From a virus: a stretch of 32,255 bases of DNA. Under the pieces are notes generated by a model. It was given only the letters and a program-made list of their open reading frames with translations. It had not been told where the DNA came from and did no database searches. The stretch lies in the IMG/VR virus record IMGVR_UViG_3300017989_000302, positions 1 through 32,255 of that record. One strand, given 5' to 3'. This document shows, piece after piece, positions 15,656 to 24,332 of the stretch; the stretch's first letter is position 1, and every line of letters starts with the position of its first letter. The position numbers and the translations under genes were made by a program.

Positions 15656-18600
15656 ATGTATTTAGAATTAACAATCATAGCAATCGCAATTGTAGTTTTG
15701 TTCTATTACAGAAATGAGATTTATTCATTCTTCAAAACACATAAGAAAACATTAGTTGCATTATTAGCAACAGGAAGCGTAATGAGTGGTGGCATTATAC
15801 TAATGGATGATGGTGAATTGCCTCCAGTTGGTGCGACAACTTATTATGTCGATTATACTGATGGCAGCGATTCTGACCCAGGGACAATGGCAGAACCATT
15901 TAAGACACTTTCATATGCTTGTACAATGTTGAGTGCTGGAGATACATTACGTGTTAATGGAGATACTTATCCGAATACACATATTACAATAACACAATTA
16001 GATGAAGGTACAGCAGGAAATCCTATAACAATCATGGGTAATGGCACTGGAGAAGCAATCATAGACGGCGATAATCAAATCCCATTCGAACTTAATTGGA
16101 TGTCACATTTAATCTTTGATAATTTAACTATTCGCGATTCAAACAGCGAACTATTATTGTTTAGATATGATACTGATAACATCACAATTAAGAATTGCAA
16201 ATTACAAGATTCTGGAGATTCAGCAGTTTATTTCTATGAATTAAGTACTTACGATATCAGAGATATCAGTATTGAAAATTGTACAATCAACAATACATGT
16301 AGTTGGCCAAATGGCGAATCTGCAGCTGGTGGTGCAATATATCTTCGAGATACTGAAGAATTTTCAGTTGAGAACAATACAATCTACAAATGTGGTCGTA
16401 ACTGCATATTTTTAAATGATGGTTGCGATGATGGTGTAGTTAAAGATAATTATATCAACACGACAAATAATAATACTGAATACACTGATAATCTTGCGAT
16501 TTATATGTACGTAATTGATAACGTAGATATGGATAATATTACATGTTACGATAATACTGTATGGGGTAATGGTAGTGCAGGATTTGCAACGATTGGCGGA
16601 GATACATCAATTGTTTCGAACATAACGATGTATAACAATGTATTGAATATGACAGAAAGCGGTAGAGGATATGTCATTTGGTCTTATGCTGGCGAGACTC
16701 CAGTATATAACGACATTGAATTTTACAGCAATACAGTTTATACAGTAGAGAATCCAGCGATTAAGCTTGATTGTAACGGAGATTTCTTTACAGATTTAAT
16801 AATTGCAAATAATGCATGCAGCACATTTGAGTCGTATTATGTAATGCAATTTTCGCAATCAAATTTGTCTGATATGACATTATCACATAATTCATTTTAT
16901 AGGCGTGATGGCGGTGGCGTTTATGTTGGGTGGCATTCAGATTCGACGACAACACGAGGTACAAGTGCAGTAATAACTGACCAATTGTTTACAAGTGCAC
17001 CAACTGGTGATTTCTCATTAGGTTCAGGTTCACCTTGTATTGATGCAGGTTCAGCGACATATGCGCCAGCAGTAGATTTTGACGGAGTAACAAGACCACA
17101 ACAAACAGCTGATGACATAGGAGCATTCGAAAAAGAAGGTTCAGAATATGTTGAATTAGATTCGTTTTCATTAGATGGCGAGACTACAGCAAACTGGGAT
17201 AGAGATAATAATGATGTTCAGATAGACGTTTCATTTACTAGTGAGTATACAACTGATTTATACTTTACATACAACAAAGGTTCTTCAGCAAGAACACCAA
17301 CGACATCAGACTATGATGCAAAGATAACTAGTGCGTCAAATCAAACTGACTATGATTTAGATTGGACTGCGACAGCAGGATGGGTAGAATACGACGGAAC
17401 TATTTATGTTCGTTGTATCGCACATGCAAATTCAGAATATAGCAGTTATATAGAAGCAACATTATCTGGTGGCATCGATAGTACTGGACCAACATTTAGT
17501 TTGCTTACAGAAATTGCAGATACTGATAGTTATGGAGACGGATATAATCCTAATTCGGGTTATTATGACGATGGTTCATACTTAGCTTCGTTTAGTGGTT
17601 GCACAGATTCGACATCTGGAATAAACTACTATATGATAAAGAGTAACGAGTATGGTTCATATGGTTCTGCAGATGAAGATGGAGGACTTGTTGGTTGTTC
17701 AATAAGTGTCGGCACGAACAACATATATTATAAGATTGTCGATAACGCAGGAAATGAAGCAACTGGAGATTCAACAGTTAATGTGTTTGGTGGAACAGGT
17801 AATCCCACAAACTTCTTAATTAATGTCACAGGTAATGTTGGCGGATTTGCAAGTTCTGACCCGTCATATATTTCAGATGCAACTAGCATTGATAGCGGAA
17901 CGTTATATTTGAATACTGGAGAGACAAGTCAATCGTGGGGTATTACAGTCGACGAAACATCTGGCGATTGGTCGTCTGGTGGTGCTTGGAAAGTAGTATT
18001 TGAAGCTGGTTGGGATGGAGCAGAAACGTCAGATACATCTTCACCATACGAAAGTGCTTCATATACAAGCGATACTGGAGCTGAAGCAGATATTACAATT
18101 GATATCGTAAATAATTGTGGTGGTGTTCAACAGATTGTGTTAACAACGACTGAAGACATACTTGGCCCAGACGCTCCAACTAACGTCGAATTAAGACCTG
18201 ATTTCTATGATAAGAGTGGCGAAGTTGACAATGATTTAGAAATATATTGTACGTGGACTGATGGCACAGATGGTGATAGTGGATTATATGATTCATCATT
18301 TGGAATGAATGATACAGCTCCAACTGCATTAGCAGGTAATGACGCAAAAGCAACAGACAACGATGACGAGCCTGGCGCGACAAGATATGGCTATGTTCGT
18401 TCTGTAGATTATGTCGGAAATTGGGGTTCAACTGCAAATGACACAATAACAATTGATTATGGAGCACCTCAGATTTCAACCCCCTATCCTTCGGATGGAG
18501 AAACATGGATATTTACACAACCTACATGTAATATTACTGTAACTGATAAAGATGTCGATACTATGTCGACTACATTTGCTTCAAATTATACTGGAGCATG

Positions 18601-19315
18601 GGTTAATTATCAAACGAATAGTTCTAACAATGATACGTTAGAATGGGACTTTACTGGCGCAACTGAAGAATTAACGACATATTATTGGAGAGTATATTGC
18701 GATGATGGCACATATAATGTTTCAATAGATTACGAATTTACAACTAAACCATCTACATGGTCATATAAGTTTCAAACAAATGGCTATGACTACTTTGTAT
18801 GGCGTGGCGACAATGGTTCTGCATACGACGTCGCAGAATCGATAGATGGATTTGGAACAGACGACGATTCTAATTCAGAAGAACATATCGCAATATGGAA
18901 TGCGTCAGCAACACCGTATCCATTATGGTCGACTTATTATGGTGATGGAACTGGAGTCAATTTTACGATAACATCATTTATGGTCGTTCGTACTTATTTA
19001 ACTGGTTCTGATAATCCTCAAATCTACGATGAGACACATGCTACATGGGAAGGCGATTCATCTGTAATATTACAAGATAATGCAGACAATTTAGGATATA
19101 ACTTTACAGCATACTTGACACAAAGTTCTCAAACATTGTCAGAATTAATTGAAAATGATTTTAGTACGTCATTAGCTGATAATTATTGGATTGCAGTATG
19201 GACAGGAACTACGTGGCAATATTATATTGAAGGATTTTATGATTCGGGATATACACTTACTCAATTTGATGTCGTAATGTCGAAAGTATCAAAAACAATA
19301 ACTTGGACGTATTAG
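15656..19315 (+). CDS. Giant membrane-anchored adhesin 1 (beta-helix plus Ig-like domains)
   Basis: 1219 residues. Two hydrophobic helices (about 2-18 and 34-51) flank a basic loop RNEIYSFFKTHKK, placing the rest outside the cell. Residues about 61-495 look like a right-handed beta-helix: YYVDYTDGSDSDPGTMAEPFKTL, repeated NITIKNCKL / ISIENCTI / FSVENNTI turns and the closing SPCIDAG...DFDGVTRPQ...DIGAFE typical of pectate-lyase-like and chondroitinase-like repeats. About 500-1030 holds four or five Ig/FN3-like units (TGPTFSL, GPDAPTNVELR, GAPQISTPYPSDGETW). About 1036-1219 is a duplicated C-terminal domain shared with adhesin 2. Many NxS/T sequons. No catalytic residues identified. It is unusual to find membrane anchors in a tail-fibre region. 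Confidence 0.75.
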   Translation: MYLELTIIAIAIVVLFYYRNEIYSFFKTHKKTLVALLATGSVMSGGIILMDDGELPPVGATTYYVDYTDGSDSDPGTMAEPFKTLSYACTMLSAGDTLRVNGDTYPNTHITITQLDEGTAGNPITIMGNGTGEAIIDGDNQIPFELNWMSHLIFDNLTIRDSNSELLLFRYDTDNITIKNCKLQDSGDSAVYFYELSTYDIRDISIENCTINNTCSWPNGESAAGGAIYLRDTEEFSVENNTIYKCGRNCIFLNDGCDDGVVKDNYINTTNNNTEYTDNLAIYMYVIDNVDMDNITCYDNTVWGNGSAGFATIGGDTSIVSNITMYNNVLNMTESGRGYVIWSYAGETPVYNDIEFYSNTVYTVENPAIKLDCNGDFFTDLIIANNACSTFESYYVMQFSQSNLSDMTLSHNSFYRRDGGGVYVGWHSDSTTTRGTSAVITDQLFTSAPTGDFSLGSGSPCIDAGSATYAPAVDFDGVTRPQQTADDIGAFEKEGSEYVELDSFSLDGETTANWDRDNNDVQIDVSFTSEYTTDLYFTYNKGSSARTPTTSDYDAKITSASNQTDYDLDWTATAGWVEYDGTIYVRCIAHANSEYSSYIEATLSGGIDSTGPTFSLLTEIADTDSYGDGYNPNSGYYDDGSYLASFSGCTDSTSGINYYMIKSNEYGSYGSADEDGGLVGCSISVGTNNIYYKIVDNAGNEATGDSTVNVFGGTGNPTNFLINVTGNVGGFASSDPSYISDATSIDSGTLYLNTGETSQSWGITVDETSGDWSSGGAWKVVFEAGWDGAETSDTSSPYESASYTSDTGAEADITIDIVNNCGGVQQIVLTTTEDILGPDAPTNVELRPDFYDKSGEVDNDLEIYCTWTDGTDGDSGLYDSSFGMNDTAPTALAGNDAKATDNDDEPGATRYGYVRSVDYVGNWGSTANDTITIDYGAPQISTPYPSDGETWIFTQPTCNITVTDKDVDTMSTTFASNYTGAWVNYQTNSSNNDTLEWDFTGATEELTTYYWRVYCDDGTYNVSIDYEFTTKPSTWSYKFQTNGYDYFVWRGDNGSAYDVAESIDGFGTDDDSNSEEHIAIWNASATPYPLWSTYYGDGTGVNFTITSFMVVRTYLTGSDNPQIYDETHATWEGDSSVILQDNADNLGYNFTAYLTQSSQTLSELIENDFSTSLADNYWIAVWTGTTWQYYIEGFYDSGYTLTQFDVVMSKVSKTITWTY

Positions 19316-19316
19316 T

Positions 19317-19943
19317 ATGGCGTTAGCAGCACCGTGGTTAGTTATCGGGACAGCATATGACAAGAATTATCAGCCAAAGCCTGAAGTTACAATAACTGCA
19401 GGAAAGACTGATGATGCTTATAATGTCGTCACTACAACAACAGATAGTGAAGGCAAATATATATTGAATGTTCAAGACGTTGTAAGTAATAGCGACGATT
19501 TATTAGTTGTCGCTTCTAAATCTGAATTTGAGTCTGTTTCAGATACTTCTGAGTCTGTCGACATATCAGTATATGGAGCAACTATCGATTTCAATTTTAC
19601 GACTTTCAATGTTGATTCATATAATGTTGATGTATTAGAATATTCTGAAGGCACAAAAGGTTCAGTCTCAATGAAGGTCCAAGTCGCATTAAGCGACGTT
19701 GACAATTTAAAAAATTCAATGAAACACACAGACAATATTTCTGTTATAGATAAACCGTTTGGGGGTTTTGTTGTTAGAGATGCAACAACTGATGATAAGT
19801 CATCTATCGTAAGATTTGTACCAAATACTTATGCACAAGGAGTAGATGAAGAGATTGTCTTACATGTGACTGGGTATACAATGTTACAAGTTGGATATAT
19901 ACCGACTTATCATTTTAGTATTAGTGGCTACAAATACACGTAA
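19317..19943 (+). CDS. Beta-sandwich protein following adhesin 1 (carboxypeptidase-regulatory-like)
   Basis: 208 residues, ATG one base after the adhesin stop. Residues 1-95 look like a CNA-B or carboxypeptidase-regulatory fold: VIGTAYDKNYQPKPEVTITAGK, TTTTDSEGKYILNVQDV. A similar start (VFGIATDSGSSPITTTLVRIYD, TGASGNYYTDIADI) opens the gene that follows adhesin 2, so the pair adhesin plus beta-sandwich protein is repeated. The C-terminal half (FGGFVVRDATTDDKSSIVRFVPNTY to YHFSISGYKYT) is beta-rich and unknown. No signal peptide or membrane segment. Possible partner or adaptor for the adhesin. Confidence 0.55.
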   Translation: MALAAPWLVIGTAYDKNYQPKPEVTITAGKTDDAYNVVTTTTDSEGKYILNVQDVVSNSDDLLVVASKSEFESVSDTSESVDISVYGATIDFNFTTFNVDSYNVDVLEYSEGTKGSVSMKVQVALSDVDNLKNSMKHTDNISVIDKPFGGFVVRDATTDDKSSIVRFVPNTYAQGVDEEIVLHVTGYTMLQVGYIPTYHFSISGYKYT

Positions 19944-19970
19944 AATGTAACAAAAAACGAGGTGATATGA

Positions 19971-20168
19971 ATGGTTATGAAAATCATGTGCGTTTGTACT
20001 GGAACTGAAGATAATCTTGACGATGCTATGTTAAATGCAGAAGGTCAAGCAGCTTACTATAAACGTCACGGTTTAGAAACTAAAATTGAGAAAATCAATG
20101 ACACACAAATAGCCGTTTTAGCTAACGGTGCTGTAACTAAAGTTACCTCAGTGGAGAAATTTGAATGA
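19971..20168 (+). CDS. Small hypothetical protein
   Basis: 65 residues, with GAGGTGATATGA just before the ATG (an in-frame ATG at 19977 is also possible). MKIMCVCTGTEDNLDDAMLNAEGQAAYYKRHGLETKIEKINDT suggests a beta-alpha-beta fold. It overlaps the next gene by ATGA, so the two are translationally coupled. Function unknown; the partner gene suggests a tail-fibre accessory role. Confidence 0.55.
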   Translation: MVMKIMCVCTGTEDNLDDAMLNAEGQAAYYKRHGLETKIEKINDTQIAVLANGAVTKVTSVEKFE

Positions 20169-20665
20169 AAGTAAGAGACGTACTTGCAGGCAAAACATTA
20201 AAGCGCGGAGAAGGCGTTGGTATGACAGGTCACGTTAACATCATTCATCGTGACCCAAGCGGTAATATCATTGACAACGTCACTGGTAAGAACTTAGTTG
20301 TAAATGCAGGTCTTGCAGCAATTGCAGGACAATTAGTTGCAGATACTTCAACGGGTTTTGAATTTGATTGGATTGCAATCGGAACTGGTGATACTGCTGT
20401 CGTTGCAACCAATACAGCTTTAGTCAACGAAGCAATGCGTGTTTCATCTACTGGCACAACTGTTACTACAAATGTTGCAAACGATACAGCTCAGTATGTT
20501 GGTACATTTGCAATTACTGCAACTGCAACCATACAAGAATCTGGTGTATTCAGTAGCGCATCTGCTGGAACTATGCTTTGTAGAAAAACATTCAATGATA
20601 TTAACGTTGCTTCAGGTGATTCTTTAGAAGTTACTTGGCAAGTGTCATTCGCAAACTCAAGTTAA
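20165..20665 (+). CDS. Tail-fibre-type structural protein
   Basis: 166 residues. It carries a pattern common in phage fibre or tail-tip proteins: VNIIHRDPSGNIID, GKNLVVNAGLAAIAGQL, FEFDWIAIGTGDTAV, ALVNEAMR, and a close with IQESGVFSSASAGTMLCRKTFNDINVASGDSLEVTWQVSF. The family is widespread and of unknown exact structure; a role in fibre or virion surface is inferred. It closes a transcription unit, being followed by a T-rich tract and a hairpin. Confidence 0.6.
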   Translation: MKVRDVLAGKTLKRGEGVGMTGHVNIIHRDPSGNIIDNVTGKNLVVNAGLAAIAGQLVADTSTGFEFDWIAIGTGDTAVVATNTALVNEAMRVSSTGTTVTTNVANDTAQYVGTFAITATATIQESGVFSSASAGTMLCRKTFNDINVASGDSLEVTWQVSFANSS

Positions 20666-20684
20666 GCTTAGACTAATGTAATAA

Positions 20685-20700
20685 TGTTTTTATTTCATTT
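20685..20700 (+). terminator. T-rich tract, probable archaeal-type terminator
   Basis: GTTTTTATTTCATTT begins about 20 bases after the stop of the fibre-type gene and has no hairpin before it, as expected for a U-tract terminator. A promoter-like box for the next gene follows within 50 bases. Confidence 0.45.
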
Positions 20701-20704
20701 AATA

Positions 20705-20723
20705 GGTAACCATAGGGGTTACC
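20705..20723 (+). promoter_or_regulatory. Perfect 7-bp inverted repeat before adhesin 2 (copy C)
   Basis: GGTAACC (20705-20711), loop ATAGG, GGTTACC (20717-20723). It lies between the T-rich tract and the TATA box, 8 bases before the latter, so it could be an operator. The bottom strand across 20705-20727 contains CTAATGGTAAC, which is also found in the copy at 14639. Confidence 0.5.
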
Positions 20724-20725
20724 AT

Positions 20726-20738
20726 TAGAATTTATAAT
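20726..20738 (+). promoter_or_regulatory. TATA promoter of adhesin 2
   Basis: TAGAA then TTTATAAT (20731-20738). About 26 bases downstream gives a start near 20760 and a leader of about 24 bases containing GGGTGAT (20774-20780) just before the ATG at 20784. A small TCTAC/GTAGA hairpin lies at 20746-20759. Confidence 0.5.
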
Positions 20739-20783
20739 ACGTTGCTCTACTTCAGTAGAAATGGCGTAGAACAGGGTGATTTC

Positions 20784-23700
20784 ATGGAACTGTGGGTTAT
20801 ATTAATCATATTAGGACTAGTTGCTTTTGGTGGTTTAGTCACAATTGCGTATTGGGACGTACTTAAAAAGCATGTCAAAAAGATAGTTGCTGTCATGGTA
20901 GCTGGTCTTACAGTAGGTGGTGCAGCAATATTTATTCCAGAAGATATAGACCCTCCAGCTAGTGAAACAACTTTCTATACATATACAGACGATTTGGGAC
21001 AACGAATTATAATTGGTAACGCTTCAACTAATTTCATGAAGTTTTATCACGATTATGCTGGTGACCCGACTACTGTATTTGCTATCGATTTTCCAGATAG
21101 TGACGACGCATACGAACAATCAAGTCTGAGAATTACTGCGTCTAACGAAAGTAACGTTAAATATATTTGGGATATACAAAATAAGACTGGTGTAGCATAT
21201 TCAATTGATACACAGTTAGAATTTAGTATCGAAGTTCCAACACAACCATTAGCACAGTTGACATATGAATTTCCAGTGAAATTACTTGGCTTACATCAAA
21301 CGTCAACAGACAACAGAACATACATTTATGTTAATGGTACAGACGAACATATATTAACAATATATCAACCTATCGTAATTGATTATGAAGGAGTTTCAGA
21401 AGAATGTACGATGTCTATCACTGACGGTAATTTAACAATAGGTGTATCAAATAATTTTATTAAGACGGCGACGTTTCCAATAGTTATCGACCCAATTATG
21501 TCATTTTCTGATTCATTAATTGATTCATCATTTATGATAGTTGAAAGTGTATTCATTGCAGATGTTGATGGAGATGGCGATAATGATGTCATTGCAGGTT
21601 GTTTTGATAACAACGATTTAAGATACTATAACAACACTGATGGCAAAGGAGGTTCGTGGTCTGAATCTGTTATAGATGGTACAGCATCATATATTGAAGA
21701 TATGGATGTATTTGATATAAATGAAGATGGATATCCAGATATTGTAGTTTGTCGTCCTACTGCAGACGATGTTTACTATTACGAAAATGATGGCGATTCT
21801 ACATTTACGAGAAATACACTGAATGCGTCATTAGATGATACAGATATGGTTCGAGTTGTCGACATTGACGGAGATAATGATTACGATATTGTAACATCGT
21901 CAGACGTGACAAATGCTGATTTTGTTTTGTTCTTAAATGACGGTTCTGAATCATGGACGCAAAAGAACTACGCATTAACTGGTATCGCTAGTGGTGAAGG
22001 ATGCGATGACGTTGATTTTTATGACATTGATGGAGACGACGATTTAGACGTTTTCTTATGTGAAATAACTGGCGAAGACGTCTTGTGGTTAGAAAATAAT
22101 GGAAGTGCGACTAACCCAGGATTTACACAACATAACATTGACACATCTGCAGACAATCCATCGACATGCAAAATCGTAGACATCGATGGCGACGGATATA
22201 TGGACGTATTATGTGGTACGACTGAACCAAGTGGTTATGTCGACTGTTATTACGAGAATGACGGAACTCCTCTTGATGGCGGATGGACGCAAACTGATTG
22301 GCTTGGTGGACGGTACTTTACAACGACATATTGGGTATTTGACTACAACGATGATGGCAATGACGACATACTTGGTTGTGGTTCAATAATGGAAGACGTG
22401 TCGTTATTTCTTGGTGATGGAAATGGTAATTGGGAACAACAAGTTACTGTATATCGCTATGAAGACGCGTATTCATGTAACTATGGAGACATTGATGGAG
22501 ACGGCGATTATGATTTCGTTGTCGGCGGTGGACAAATATCATGGTCAGAAAATACTAATGACGCAAACTATTCGACATTTTCAAATCCAAGCCCAGCGAA
22601 TCTTAGTTCAAATCAATCGACATCATTTACATACAATATTACAGTAACAAATAAATTGGGAAATTCAAGTACTGTAGATTTCTACACATCGACAGATGGT
22701 TCAAGTTGGACACATCAACAAACAAATAATACGATATTAAATGAAAGCGTCGAAGTTGATTTAAGTAGTCTAACAGAAGATACAAGATACTATATTAAAA
22801 CGACAGCAAATACAACACTTGGATTGAACTCTACTAATATTGGTTACTTTTCAACAACATCACATAGATTAACATATTTCAACGATACGTTCGATTCTAA
22901 TTATCATATTACTGATTCGCATGATATGTCATGGGAAGAAAACTATTATAACACATCTGTAATGGGTGACGGTTATTGTAATTTCTGGTATCATATGTAC
23001 GGTGCTGCATGTGGTGACTTAGAATTACTTGTTCAAGAATCAGATAGTTCATGGACAATATTATGGTCTGAAGAAGGCAATCAAGGAAATCAGTGGAATA
23101 ACGCGAACGTTTCTTTAGAAAACTATACTGGCGCTTCAACTAAACTTAGATTTAGACATTGGAATGCTACAGGATTTACTGGAGACGTTGCAATTGATAA
23201 TGTCACGATTGGACATGTTGGCACAATTCTTGATACTGAAAGTTTTGAAACTTCATTAGGTGATTGGTCACAAGTTTCAAGTACACGTGAAGCTGATTGG
23301 ACAAGAGACCAAAGTGGAACTCCAAGTTCGAATACTGGTCCTTCATCAGGACAAGCAGACTATTATTATATGTTTACTGAAACTAGTGGCGAATATGGAG
23401 TTGGTATATTCGAATTAGAAATTACAGTTGATTTATCTGGTTCAACTACTGGTGTCGAAGACGGTTATTTAATTTCAGACATTATTTATTATGGTACTGG
23501 CGAAGAATGGGGTAATTTCTATGCACAAGTCAACAACACAGCAGGAACTGTATTCTCATTAATTGACCCATTAACTGACTATACAATATTGGGAAGTTTA
23601 GATGGTGATGGAGATGATGTTAGTTCTGTAACAAATTCAAGCTTACGAATTAGATGTAATTTCACACAAGCTGCAGTATTACAAAGTTGGAACATAACAT

Positions 23701-24332
23701 ATACTGACACAATTACATACGAAACAGAAATACGAAAAGATGGAGTCGATTATTTAGTATGGCTTGCTGAGGACGAAAACTTAGCTATTATTGCTTCTGC
23801 AAGTCATGACGCATTTGACGAATTTGATTTTGATGAATCTGGTGAATATATAGCAGTCTGGAATACGTCATACGATTGGGACGAATATTGGTATGTCGAT
23901 TCGTGTTGGGTACAATATCATCCTCATAATTATTCGGGACCTTCGCCATTAGTCAAGACATTTGATATTCTCAAAGTTTATCTAAAGGATACAGGAACTG
24001 GCACTGTATATATGGTTGAAGACGACACTATTGATTATGACGCAAACAGTAATACAACAATACCGAATAATTCAACGACTGGCAAAGGGTTGCATTTTTG
24101 CGGATGGAGAGGAACTAGTTCAACGTCTACAGCATTAATCAATAGTACTGTTGGTTTAGGATGGACGTCTGGTTATTCTGAAATTGTTTCATTGTGGGAT
24201 TATACATTGCATTTATGGTATCCATATTTTGCAGGATTTCCACATTCAACAAGTAAAACTGTCGAACAATGGGATGTGTTAAGATTTAGTATCGGTTCAA
24301 CAACTAGATATTTAGATACGAGTGATTTCTAA
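20784..24332 (+). CDS. Giant membrane-anchored adhesin 2 (FG-GAP propeller, FN3, MAM)
   Basis: 1182 residues from the ATG at 20784; a TTG at 20742 is rejected because GGGTGAT lies between them. Two hydrophobic helices (about 3-23, 33-51) flank WDVLKKHVKK, as in adhesin 1. Residues 55-250 are a beta domain ending FPIVIDP. About 255-595 holds seven Ca-binding FG-GAP/VCBS motifs (DVDGDGDND, DINEDGYPD, DIDGDNDYD, DIDGDDDLD, DIDGDGYMD, DYNDDGNDD, DIDGDGDYD), one per blade, so a seven-bladed propeller. About 597-692 is FN3-like. About 700-870 carries MAM-type sequence in swapped order. About 978-1182 is the duplicated domain shared with adhesin 1. Likely an extracellular attachment protein; in the virion or on the cell is open. 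Confidence 0.78.
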   Translation: MELWVILIILGLVAFGGLVTIAYWDVLKKHVKKIVAVMVAGLTVGGAAIFIPEDIDPPASETTFYTYTDDLGQRIIIGNASTNFMKFYHDYAGDPTTVFAIDFPDSDDAYEQSSLRITASNESNVKYIWDIQNKTGVAYSIDTQLEFSIEVPTQPLAQLTYEFPVKLLGLHQTSTDNRTYIYVNGTDEHILTIYQPIVIDYEGVSEECTMSITDGNLTIGVSNNFIKTATFPIVIDPIMSFSDSLIDSSFMIVESVFIADVDGDGDNDVIAGCFDNNDLRYYNNTDGKGGSWSESVIDGTASYIEDMDVFDINEDGYPDIVVCRPTADDVYYYENDGDSTFTRNTLNASLDDTDMVRVVDIDGDNDYDIVTSSDVTNADFVLFLNDGSESWTQKNYALTGIASGEGCDDVDFYDIDGDDDLDVFLCEITGEDVLWLENNGSATNPGFTQHNIDTSADNPSTCKIVDIDGDGYMDVLCGTTEPSGYVDCYYENDGTPLDGGWTQTDWLGGRYFTTTYWVFDYNDDGNDDILGCGSIMEDVSLFLGDGNGNWEQQVTVYRYEDAYSCNYGDIDGDGDYDFVVGGGQISWSENTNDANYSTFSNPSPANLSSNQSTSFTYNITVTNKLGNSSTVDFYTSTDGSSWTHQQTNNTILNESVEVDLSSLTEDTRYYIKTTANTTLGLNSTNIGYFSTTSHRLTYFNDTFDSNYHITDSHDMSWEENYYNTSVMGDGYCNFWYHMYGAACGDLELLVQESDSSWTILWSEEGNQGNQWNNANVSLENYTGASTKLRFRHWNATGFTGDVAIDNVTIGHVGTILDTESFETSLGDWSQVSSTREADWTRDQSGTPSSNTGPSSGQADYYYMFTETSGEYGVGIFELEITVDLSGSTTGVEDGYLISDIIYYGTGEEWGNFYAQVNNTAGTVFSLIDPLTDYTILGSLDGDGDDVSSVTNSSLRIRCNFTQAAVLQSWNITYTDTITYETEIRKDGVDYLVWLAEDENLAIIASASHDAFDEFDFDESGEYIAVWNTSYDWDEYWYVDSCWVQYHPHNYSGPSPLVKTFDILKVYLKDTGTGTVYMVEDDTIDYDANSNTTIPNNSTTGKGLHFCGWRGTSSTSTALINSTVGLGWTSGYSEIVSLWDYTLHLWYPYFAGFPHSTSKTVEQWDVLRFSIGSTTRYLDTSDF

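Noticed and set aside
20742-20783. Extended N-terminus of adhesin 2 from TTG at 20742
   Set aside because: GGGTGAT is placed right before the ATG at 20784, and the protein from there begins with a membrane segment matching adhesin 1. The TATA box would also put the transcript start after 20742.
20784-20936. Holin-like lysis gene from the two hydrophobic segments
   Set aside because: They are the N-terminus of a 1182-residue protein in one frame; no separate small gene or adjacent endolysin is visible.
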